Part shown: piece after piece, positions 10,701-21,900 of the stretch | Layout of the letters: each line of letters opens with the position of its first letter | Numbering within the stretch: position 1 is the first letter of the stretch | Assembly (NCBI RefSeq): GCF_932276165.1 | Contig: NC_063993.1 | Coordinates: 7,574,001 to 7,638,000 of the forward strand | Length of the DNA: 64,000 nt | From: Plutella xylostella | Lineage: Eukaryota; Arthropoda; Insecta; Lepidoptera; Plutellidae | Reading direction: 5' to 3' | Notes under the pieces: generated by a model | What the model saw: the letters and a program-made list of their open reading frames with translations, nothing else | The model's database searches: none | Told to the model about the DNA's origin: nothing | Position numbers and translations under genes: made by a program

Positions 10701-10833
10701 AGTTAAGTTTTTTTTCGCTTACGGAGATGGGAATATAGGTAACGGGGCGCCGCTTAACGTCGCCCCTTAAAGTCCGGCGCCCCTGGGCGGTCGCCCAACC
10801 GCGCCCTACCCTAACGCCGGTACTGGTTAGACC

Positions 10834-12060
10834 AAGGCGCCCATAAGATAATCAATCTTCTTTCAGACTTTTATATTTACTTCTGTCAATGAATTATTTT
10901 TAAAGATTTAGCAAAGTCTAAATTAAACACTAATATGTATGAGTTAAAAATATAAATTGACTACCTACCAGCGTATGTATTTATTGTAATCCGAAAGAGA
11001 CTTGTCATTGTAACTAGGTACGAGTTTTTAAAATTGGCATAACATTACAAATTGCTTAATCTTTTTAACTAGGTATTATATTTTCTTTGCAAAATTCTGT
11101 ACCTATTCCCCTACCTACTTTACTAGTCAATTAACACGTTCGACGCCAAGGTACTTACTTAAGTAGGTTAACGATTAATAACTGCTTTAAAAATATATTT
11201 GCATTTAATATGTTATTATTGTACGTATAATATTACATTGTTAAGTGAGTATTTTACGAATAATGTTAACTAAGTTATAAGGTGGAGCATAAAAAAGGCT
11301 TTTTAGAGAATAACATTTTTTAATATACATACTTACATCATAGCATTAAATCAATTAACTTACAATTAGGGTGTTATAAATAAACTCACTTGTTTTACGA
11401 AATATATTATTATTAAAAGAACTTAAGGCTTTCTTATTTCATAATATTTGGCAATCCCCTTAGAGTGCCAGAGACAAGATGGGTTATTGGTACTCCGTAG
11501 GTATGCTCATTGTTTTCAGCTAGGAACATAATAGGCATTATCTAATATACAGGATGTCCCATTAGTCAACGTCATATTGGTAGGAGGTGATACAAATCGC
11601 CCTTCTAAGCAGCTTTTCTTCTTGGGAAATACCTATGCGGAAAAAAATCTATTACAGTAAAAAGATACTCGACCAGCACAAGTTGTTTAGAATTACGAAT
11701 TATATCACCTCCTGCAGAATAACATTGACTAAGACGTAGTGATTATTTGATTATCAGGACACAGGACAGAGGGCTTTATGCAGGATAAAGGTACAGTTTC
11801 TACGTATCTGAAGGAAAAATTAATTACCTTATTACAGTAATATGGTTATACTAATCCCACTTAGCGAGTAATTTAAAGTAACATAACAAAAAAGTTGTAA
11901 TGTGATTTAACAGTCAACTGTTAATATAATCAGACAAACAATAATAAACCGCCTGGTTATCATGTTTATTCCTCCTGTGCGCCATCTAGGAAAAAATATG
12001 GTAAACTCAAGACCAAAACAAACGTAGAGGGCGCTAGTTGTTTCGAAACAAATCAAAACT
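10834..12060. other. Intergenic before scalloped, with one MITE
   Basis: AT-rich and without gene support. A MITE lies at 11550-11741. GC content rises from about 11,950 towards the presumed sd promoter. Confidence 0.5.
11550..11741. mobile_element. MITE with long degenerate inverted repeats
   Basis: The left arm (CAGGATGTCCCATTAGTCAA then …TAGGAGGTGATA) pairs with the right arm (TATCACCTCCTGCAGAATAA then …TTGACTAAGACGTA). TA precedes the left end. The right end is eroded. Confidence 0.65.
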
Positions 12061-12896
12061 GTTTGACGCTCGCTCTGCATCGCATCAAAGATGGCGGCGA
12101 AAGGAAACTAGGCAGGTACAAATTGCGCGTGTGTTAGTGTATGCGTACACAAAATTTCACGTTTGACCACTCTGGACACCTACACAAGCATACAAGGCGG
12201 GGGTGCGCGGGGCGGAGGGAGTTACGTCCGTGAAGTTGTGTCAGCATATGCGCAAACGAGGTGCGCATTCGTCGCGTGCGTTGTCGGGATTCTTTGTGCC
12301 ATTCTTCGCATACCAATAAGAGTATATTCTTAAAAATTACTGTTAGATTAACAACTAATCAAAATTCGCCCCTTCACTTCATCTTCTGGGACCGTAATAG
12401 GTAAGTCAATATTGATTTCTGTGTATTTTTCATACAATCAAAGTGATATTTCGACGATTTTTATTCGGGAATGTGAAAAATGCGATCGCGATCCTGCAAT
12501 ATTTTACATAGTTGTCGTGTTTGCTTCGTTTTGACTTCCGGTTGTTGGGGTGTCGGCATTTCGCGATGTAAACATTATCTAGTTTTAGGGTTCGATTGCA
12601 TTTAGGCGAGCTGTCAGGAATGAAGTGTGCTCAAGGTGCTTTGTGTTGTTAATTTCGCTTGAGTGTGCTTACTGGGATGGCGCAATTTTCGAAAGACGCG
12701 GTATGGTATCGTTCGCCTGCGATACACTTCAGTCGCGTTGTTAGCTGCATGCGATTTGACGTATTCTGCGCGTGGTGATGTCACTTGTCGGCTTATTTTT
12801 ATGAAATGTCAAACGATCTTCATGTAATGTGGGAGTGAATGATATAAACATATTGAGAGTGTAATTAATTGATCGGTGAAATTATAATCGTGTGAT
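12061..12896 (+). promoter_or_regulatory. sd: Presumed scalloped promoter / 5' UTR region
   Basis: A GC-richer block upstream of the inferred first coding exon. It has CAAAGATGGCGGC at about 12,087 (a YY1/initiator-like word common in TATA-less insect promoters). At 12,400|12,401 there is a perfect donor AATAG|GTAAGT, consistent with an untranslated first exon. The uORF at 12,677-12,778 lies in it. Transcript structure here is inference. Confidence 0.4.
12677..12778 (+). other. Upstream ORF (33 codons) before the inferred sd start
   Basis: ATG at 12,677 (context GGGATGG) to TGA at 12,776-12,778, beginning MAQFSKDAVWYRS. It has no family match. If the leader is transcribed through here, this ORF would reduce initiation at 12,897. 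Confidence 0.3.
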
Positions 12897-12930
12897 ATGG
12901 ACTGTTATTATTCGAAATTTTATCCAATAC
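12897..12930 (+). CDS. sd: sd exon 1, inferred short first coding exon
   Basis: ATG GAC… encodes MDCYYSKFYPI and one base, then a strong donor C|GTAAGTAAC. It ends in phase 1, exactly what the acceptor at 47,420 needs, and the start context has G at -3 and G at +4. No other feature proves it: the 11 residues are too short to recognise. An unseen exon elsewhere in the 34.5-kb intron, or alternative promoters, could replace it. Confidence 0.45.
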
Positions 12931-15900
12931 GTAAGTAACTAATTAAATATACAAATATTTTAGATTTAATAAATAATTAATAGTACTTTTTTATACGTAT
13001 TCAATTAAATTATTGTGTTTAGTTGAAATAATTTTCTACAATTTATCGTGGCGGATTATTAGATTAATTTAATTTTACTTTTTACTTTGACGAAGCATGT
13101 TACGCTGACGATGACGATGTTCTTTCTAAATTATTTAGTTAGTTAATATTTAATTCTATCTAGTTATAAGTTTTTCTAGCACCTGCTACATTTTACATAG
13201 TCGTAATTTTAAATAAATAAATTTATAAATTGGGATACCAATTATTTTAGTTACTATAATTTAATTTTGTTAGGTTTTAAATAGATTGAAAAGTGAAAAA
13301 AATATTTGATACTTAGGTATAGGTTGGTATTTATAGTAAGTAACTACTGCTTACTAAACTATCTAATATTAATATATTTGGAATAAGCGTTCGTAAAAAA
13401 ATAAAACATGAATTAGTTACAACCAGGCCGCAAACGTGTTAAGACTTTAATTTTTTTAGGTATACCTAAGGTAACTTTTCCTATTTCCGATATTGAATGA
13501 GAGGTTATGTTATCTATGATGACAACAAGTGAATAATACAAATTATTTATTTAAATAATTTTAATTATACTTAAATATGAACTGATATTCTAATGGAGAT
13601 AAATTAAATCAACAATATCTTTATACTTCCTACCAATAAGACAGCATCTACTCCTTCATACTAGCTACGGCTACGGTTTTCGAGTAAATTTAAAAATAAT
13701 AATTAATTAGTAACCATATAGAAAGTTTGTTACCTTCTTAGGTACCTACCTGATTTCTTCTTCAATAGTCAAATACTAAATGGTTACAAAATACCTATGA
13801 TTTCGAAGGCATTCCATTAAATTTTAAATACAATAATAGACAAGGTAAGCTACTGTAAAAATATTCAAGAAGGGTATCACAAATGGGTCTACCAATCCGA
13901 TTATTGTGGTCAAAATTAATTCTGTTACTTTTCGGTCATTAAAAACCAACTTAGCGACAAATTAACCAACAAATCATAATAAAAAAATAGGAAAGTAACT
14001 AAATAATTATTAATTAATATAAAGTTATTAATTAATAGGTATAATGCTCTAAGCTGACAGCTATATTTGATAACAGCCAATCCCACTCGGAGTTACCGAG
14101 TACACGGAAATACGGAATCAGACTCCCTAACGATTCCTGAAAAATTAGCCCTGGCTTTATTTGCGGACTTACATAATAAGTACTTAGATTATGATTGTAT
14201 TTCATACTACTACTCCACTTTTATAGCTTTATTTAAGAATATAAAAAGCTTCGTAGCAACGTCTTGATGCTGTGGGTGTATTTTGCGATCTATCGAAAGC
14301 ATTTGATTGTGTGGATCATGCCACTCTACTTATGAAACTTAAATATTATGGGCTAACTGGCAAGGCTCTTACATTATTGGAATCATACTTGAGCAACAGA
14401 ACTCAACTAGTTGACATAAATGGAGTGCGTTCGGCTGGCTGTCCTGTCAGTATGGGTGTTCCCCAAGGCTCGATTTTAGGACCATTCTTGTTTCTTGTAT
14501 ATGTTAACGATTTACCGTTTTTGGTAGATAAATTATGTGAGATAGTACTGTTTGCTGATGATACTTCACTTATATTTAAGTTGAAGCGACAAGAAGTCAA
14601 TTTTGACAATGCAAACAGTACTCTTTCCATAGTTGCTAATTGGTTCACTGTAAATAATTTAGCTCTTAACTCCAAGAAAACAAAATGTATTAAATTCACT
14701 TTGCCTAATGTAAGACAAGTAGAGACATATTTGACATTGAATAACGATAAGCTAGAGTTAGTAAATGAAACGGTATTCCTGGGTATTACAATTGACTCAA
14801 AGTTGCAATGGGGACCCCATATTGAGAGGATAGCCGGTAGATTGAGTTCTGCAGCTTATGCGGTTAGAACCATTAGACAGTTAACAGATGTAGATACAGC
14901 CAGGCTTGTGTATTTTAGTTATTTTCATAGTGTTATGTCTTACGGAATTCTATTGTGGGGACGAGCGGCTGACATTAATCAAATCTTTGTTCTGCAAAAA
15001 CGAGCAATTCGAGCCATATATGTATTAGGGTCTAGAAGAGATACGTTTAAGGAAATAGGTATACTAACTGTTCCATGCCAATATATCTATGAAAATATTA
15101 TGTATGTTCGTAAAAACTTAAATTCATTTAGTAAAGTAGGAGCCACTCACGGTATTGAGACCAGAAACAAAAATAAGTTGCTTTTTCCCACACTCAGACT
15201 TTCGAAAACAAACACATCATTCATGGGGAACTGTATACGCTTTTATAATAAATTATCAAATGAAGCAATAAACCTTACTGAGCAAAAATTTAAGAATTAT
15301 GTTAAAGCTACATTATGTAGTAAAGCTTACTATAGTATAAATGATTATTTAAACGACAAAAACGCGTGGTCTTGTCCACCTCAGCTAAGGCTATTGAAAA
15401 AATGAAATGGATATAGGTACTTAAGTAAAATTGTAGGTACTAGATATAAGTAAAAATTGTAATAGATTATAAGGAAAAAGTTGAAAAGATGCTCGAGGAG
15501 TTTCTTTCGCCATTTCTTTCCTTCTCAATGACGGGGCCTTTGTGAAATGGTGGTAGATGACTATCGACAAATAATTGTAAAATTTTACGTCGATTAAACC
15601 ATTTGAATTTGAATTTGAATTTGAATTCTTTAGGTTCATTTGCATACCATGAGACTTTTACGGAATCCTAGGTTATTTTTTTTACAGTTTTGCCTAAATT
15701 AATACAATACAATACCTATAGGCACTTACCTATTAATATATCGATGTTCGTTATTTAATTAACAATTAAAATTTAATCATTCAGTGATTAATGTGATTCC
15801 TAATCACCCTAATTACTCCTTTTATTGAATCCGAACTTTACCTAAGTCAATGCCATACCTAACAAGACAAAAATGCAACTCAGGCATTATGATGCCTAGT

Positions 15901-18900
15901 AGTGTATTGTAGTTGTAGCATGTGATGTAGGACTACGGGGAGATGATAATGATGATAATAAGATTTAGACTTCATAGATCGCATTAAATACTAATAAGAA
16001 ATCTAGAAAGAGCGTCTGCCATCATGCAGATGTAGCGGCGGTTTCAGCCGGTGCTTCAGCGACGAGACGAGAGATAGCGGAGTTTCAATTTCAGTATCTA
16101 TTGGTCTCCCGAGCGGTTGCCAAGAGTTATTTTGGTCAATACGGCTGATGTTTTTATTGCGTGGCGCGACGCCGACGGCCGACGCTCGCGACAAGCAATA
16201 AGACGTGTAAACTGCTGACGCTTTAGGGCCCTCACGCAGCCTCGCACCTAATGGCCGTTTCGGGACGATTTATCACGTATACTGTCGTAGGGAAATTGAA
16301 TTTACACCATTTTGTGACGCTCACCAGAGGCGCTGTTCACGCTTATGTTCTCTAATTAAAAGTCCCGATTGTCTTTTTACCTTCGCTTGTAGGTTGCCGG
16401 GATTTATGTTTGAGAGCATGTTATGTGTGAGGTACAAATGAGTATGGGAATTAAAGCTAAATTTTTGAGAATGATGGTTAAAAGTATTAATTTAAAGTGA
16501 GTTTATTGATCACATTGTGATTGTTGATAACTAAATTTTTGCTCAATTGGCGAAAATAATGATAAACATGCTTTTATCGTCAACATTTACAATAGCAAAA
16601 ATAAAATGCACACTTCGAATCAAGAAATTGTGAGCACATCGTGACCAGAGCTCATTAAATGTGAATAGAAAGGCGACGAAATATTTAAGAGTAAAAGGGG
16701 AATGAAAAAAATGTTAATTAATGACGAATTAAAAACAGACCACCGTTTCGTAAAAATCATTTGGTTTTAATTGGCCCCATATTTTGCCAGCTGACGTTTT
16801 AAAATATGTGACAATCTGAATTGAATATGTGTGACTGTTGAGAAGGATGAGATGAGAAATATGAGAGCACTAGAAAGCGCTGAAGCGGCTGGATTCAGAT
16901 GGTAAAAAAGAGCAAGGATTATACTAAACTTAATAAGACTGAAAGAGAAAGAGAGAAAGCCTAAGATGTCCGTGCAAGCGTAATTGGTGTAGCACCAAGT
17001 AGCCGATGCTACCGGAAGCCGTAATCGCCGGGCTCAGCCCAAGCGCTTACGGACTGAGATCACATTATAGTTTATACCTAACTACCTCCTGCGGTTAATA
17101 CTCGCCACACGTTCTATGTAAAAGATCAGTAGCAATTTGCGCTTTCGAGAGAATTTTGGAGCTTCTGATAAAAAATACTTGCCTTTAAAATGTTATGACT
17201 CATGACACACATAACCTAAATTAAATTTTCCACAATGACTGCGTATCAGAAAATTTCATACATCTATACTAAACTAATTAGTACCTATCTACAATCACAT
17301 AAAACCTAAAAATTACAAATCAAAAAGGTACCGGAATAACTTCACTTCGTTTAAAGTGGGAGTGGCTGGGCCCTGTACCGTTTGCGCGGCTCCACTAGCC
17401 TCCTACCTGCCTTTATTGACCTGTCGAAGCCTCACTCCATTTAATCCAGCGACGGCTATCTCGAACACGAATCAAAACTAAAGAGGTTATGGCACGTTTT
17501 GTTTGCAAACTACGATTGTGCCTAGGGCATGCAATACCGCAATACCGGTATTCGTAATACCGGGATCCCGTACAAAATTCCCGCTTTTTTCAATACCGGT
17601 ATTGAAAGTTAATACCGGTATTGAAGTAATACCGGAATCGGACTTTTTTAGGCTATAAATAAAGCGATTAAGATTTAGTTAGCCTTGTGTGTGTATATAC
17701 TGTGAAAGCGCACTTGTTCCCAACCGTTTAATGCAGTTTTCGGCTGCTAGAAATCTACTGTTGACCATGCGTAAAACCGCACCGGATGTAAAAAAATAGT
17801 TTATTCTAAAATTTAAACTCTAAAACTGATTTCTCGTAAAAATCTACAACAAAATACAGAATATGATTGCATTTTCTTGTTTTATTTTGATGTATACGAC
17901 CTTTAAACACAGTATATGCCATTTATTACAAGGAAGTCTAATACCGGTATTAATACCGGGATCCCGGTATTGAGTTGTAATACCGGAACTCAATACCGGT
18001 ATTGAAAATTGTTCCGGTATTGCATGCCCTAATTGTGCCCCTTTGATTGAAATGAAAGAACGAACGCCACCTGAAATAAAGGAGCGGATATGGATGATTA
18101 TCGAGGCTATAGCTTTAGGCTTTTTGAGGATTTCGGTAGAATGATTCGGTATGGTCTCTCTGGGTATGCTGGAATCTTTAATAGGCACCGCAGGTATTAT
18201 GTCTGCCGGTGCCGGTAGAAATATCATGTAAGATACAACAAAGAGCAAGATATCATTTTATGAGTCAGATTTTACAGACTAGGTAAATAATATTATGCAA
18301 ATATAGGGTAATATTTGCAAAAAGGGTATACTAAGCCGAAACCTACATGTGCAGCATGGTATATCTAAGCCCGAAACTGAAATCAAAATTTGAAAATTCG
18401 TGAAAAAAAAATCATTTTCCATAGAAACTTTGTTGGTCTCATTTTCGGGCTTAGATATAACATGCTGCACATCATGTAGGTTTCGGCTTAGTATACCAAT
18501 TTTGCAACACCCTGTATATAATTTAACTACCTATATTGATGACGAGTCTCAATCAACAAACTTCATTATGTGTTTTGAAATGAATCCTACTTATTTTCAG
18601 AAAATAACAATTCTTTTTTTTTTTAATATAGCCCTACCATTATAAGAAAATGTTCCCAATTTTAATGATCTACGGCCTCTTGCAACGTTGGAAATGGCTG
18701 ATTTATTATTTCTTTCTATTACAATACAATACAATACAATATAACTTTATTGAACAAAACACACAACATACATTAAATTACAAAAGGATTATCGCTAAAA
18801 GCGATCTCTTCCAGGCAACCTTTGGGTGAATGAGAGACTTATTGAGTAGAAGAGGAAGGTGTACACGTATTGCATTTAAATACTAGTGATATTTTTTATG

Positions 18901-21900
18901 TTTTAATAATAAATACTTAGATACATACATACAAATATAATAGATACTTATATATATACATACATACCATATACTTATATAAAGATTTATACGTTGGTAG
19001 GTACTATTAAATGATGGACAGATAATATTCCTTTACTTGTCTTTTGAAAGCAAAAGCTGATTTTGCACAACGGATTTCCAATGGCAGTGAGTTCCACAGC
19101 CGTATGGCGGTTACTGTGAAGGAGTTGCCATAAAACTCAGAGGTGTGCGTTGGAAGCTCCAACAAAAGCCTTTGTGAGGATCTCATCGGCCTGTTGTCTG
19201 CGTGAAGTTTAAAAACGAAGCGCTCTTTAAGGTATTATGATAATGATTTCGTTACAAATATTATGAATGCTGGTGAATATATTAGTCTGGACTCTGGAGA
19301 GAAGATATGATTGCGACTTGTCCAGTCCAGTAGCCTCGCTCTATTCTCGTCCACCTATTTGTGGATTACCACTTTTCACTGGACTCCTAACGTAATGAAC
19401 CATTTTGTCAGAGAGATAAAGCGCAATTTGCTTCACGACCCATCTCGACATTCGACCTTTTGTGTCGACGATTGGATTCGGAGCGAAAGGACCCACTCCT
19501 TGCCTCGCACTTATTTATCTTAATTCTGTTCTTGAAAGGATTGACAAATGAGTATCACTGTTGCTTGATGTTAGTGTCACTTGTACTTTTATGTATGTAT
19601 TACGTAGGTAGGTACTTACTCTAATTGTTTCTATTATGAAAGCAACAGTTTCTTTACTCTATCTGTCTGTGATGGATGATTATTTTTAATTCCATACGCA
19701 CTCGACGAAATTGTTTCGTTTTCTACCACACAAAGGCTTGTTGTAGGACTTCATTATCCGTCAAAACTTTTAATTTACATTATGAAATGTTAAAGATATA
19801 GACGATAACAACATAAGTAAGTAGGTGCATTCAATCATAATCACCAAAACCCCGTCAAATTGAAAATTTATATATTTGAATATGCGTTGTTGACGGCTAA
19901 TAACAAAGACAAATGCAAATAAAAAGTCGTGACTCACAAACATAACAACGTAACAAATTGCAGCGAACGGTAAAGCAGTAGCCACTGTCGGACAACAAAG
20001 GTGAGCGAATAATTTACTTGAATCAGTTCAACCGTACGTATTGCTCTGTGCAGTGTAGGAGGCTAGACCAGGAACGTACAAACTTTGGACTTATTGCTAG
20101 TTATCTAGATTTTTTTCAGCGTATCTATCTCTACTTACGTCATACTCGTCATACTTTACGCCATACAGCAAAGATTTTATTTGTTTCAGTACAGACCAGT
20201 TGTCGAATTTTGATGAAAAGTGAACGTTTCTATCTGCGTTCACTGCTAAATATAAGTAATTGAGAGGCTGCTCTTATATTCGCTATATTTTGGTCTGGCA
20301 TTCTCACCAGAAAACGTTTAAGGCGAAACCTACTCTGAGGAGAAAATATAGTGCATCGGCTTGTCCTGTTATTTCCCGTGCAAGATTGCAAGAGTACATA
20401 AAAACGGCGCCTTTGCTTTCGGCAGTAGTTTGAGAGCCGCGAGGTTTCCGATAATATGAAGTTCACTTTGTGAGTTCCCTTGTTAAACTATCGTTATAGG
20501 AGTACCTAGTTGGAATTGTTGGCCGCCGCTGCCCGCTCGCTGGCGATTTAATTAAACTTGTTATTTTGTGCGTTTTATTTCGCAATTGGGCGCGTGCTCA
20601 CATTGATTGTCTGTTGGTTTGTTTTGTTTCGTTCACTCATACTCTTCATTTTCAATAAATAAAATATTGAAAGTACCTATAGAGATTTCACCTTTTTGTT
20701 ATTTTAGCAACTTCTCTTTTAACTCTTTCATATCAAATAGGTATTTACGGTAAACTTAGGTACATAATGATTATTACACTACATTTGATACTTGGTGGTT
20801 ATAAATAAGATTAATATCTATGCCGTTTCATTTACCAAGAACAGGCAAAAATAAATTAGCCGTTAGACTATAATATTCTCCATCACAGCATTTGCCATTG
20901 ATAGTATTTTCTTCCTCCAGCATAAAAATTACCTAACTCACCTTTTTATTTCACACACATAAAGATTTCACTATATTTAAGTATCTATACACTTGATTGC
21001 ATATGGTTGACTTGGAAATTAAAATATCCCGCCTGACAAAGTCCAGTGGTGCAACAAAGTCGTCAACATTGCAACAAACGCAAAACTTTTCTAGAAAAAT
21101 CTGCCTCGGAATTCCATTCAAAGGCAAAGTTTACACTGAAGGGAAAAAAGGGGCTACAAGTTAGTACGTTTTGCAAACTGTCCCCAGTGTTAATTGAAAC
21201 TTCTTGCTGCAACAGACAGATGTCGATGCAAACAATTTGAAAGTCTGTAGTCGGTAGTTGCTTCATTTCATCTTAATTGAATTTGTTGAATGAATGTGCT
21301 ACGTACGCTTTTAAAACAAGAAATCAAAACTTAATCATCGGTTACTGTTACCCATTGTTTATTTGTTGAAATATGTTTACCTATCAAAGAAGCATAAGGC
21401 TTGCAATTTGGTGTTGTAGTTTCTTTATCCGTAACTCAAGACTAGTCATTAAGTAATTGTCCATGTTATGGATGCCTATGTAGTAGTATGTAGCATGTGG
21501 TGCATCTCTATACCTATAAAATTTATTACAATAGTTTTTTTCTTCTGAATTCTAATAATTTGCATTGTTTTATTTATGGGATCCACCTCGTATAAATGTA
21601 CAGGAGTACATTCTTCTTTTATAATAATTGTAGCATAGAAGTATTTCTTTCAATAGATTTCTATCGTTCATTATTATTTTTATTACGTAGTTGTCATAAA
21701 CTGGACTTATGCATATTTTCTAACTTGGTATTCATTTAACTTATGCTGGATCAATAGCCATAATTTCATCGACCAATGGCACTGCGTGCATTACGCAGCT
21801 TTCATAAAATTTAAAAGCATATTCCTTATTTCGAAACAATTCATTCGCACATGGCAGGATTGGAAACCACGACCTCACGAATGTAAATCTTACCCGTTAC

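Larger units (their letters stand above)
9085..10825. mobile_element. hAT-like element with 8-bp TSD, carrying a nested fold-back
   Basis: Terminal repeats CAGTGCCGGTTTTAATGCTA at the left, and (reverse complement of the right) CAGTACCGGCGTTAGGGTAG. It is flanked by identical octamers GTTAGACC at 9077-9084 and 10826-10833, the hAT hallmark. Non-autonomous: no transposase is seen. It contains the 1.1-kb palindrome at 9470-10565 and an (AAAGTC)n stretch at 10661-10700. GC-rich ends (GCGCCCTGGGCG…) contrast with the AT-rich insert. Confidence 0.88.
14266..15628 (+). mobile_element. 5'-truncated non-LTR retrotransposon (LINE, jockey/CR1-like)
   Basis: The reverse-transcriptase ORF starts abruptly inside the RT domain at 14,266 (DAVGVFCDLSKAFDCVDH) and stays open to TGA at 15,403-15,405. 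RT motifs: GVPQGSILGPFLFLVYVNDL, then FADDTS, then the C-terminal region HSVMSYGILLWG and LQKRAIRAI. It has a 3' UTR of about 200 bp and ends with tandem TTGAAT repeats (15,601-15,628), the expected LINE tail. An in-frame TAG at 14,254 marks the truncation. It inserted in sense orientation in sd intron 1. Confidence 0.9.

Noticed and set aside
17844..18248. 134-codon minus-strand ORF
   Set aside because: It straddles the end of the hAT MITE and unique sequence, uses palindrome-derived codons and has no family resemblance.
20397..20475. Alternative first sd exon (ATGAAGTTCACTTT|GTGAGT)
   Set aside because: The exon would end in phase 2, while the acceptor at 47,420 needs phase 1.
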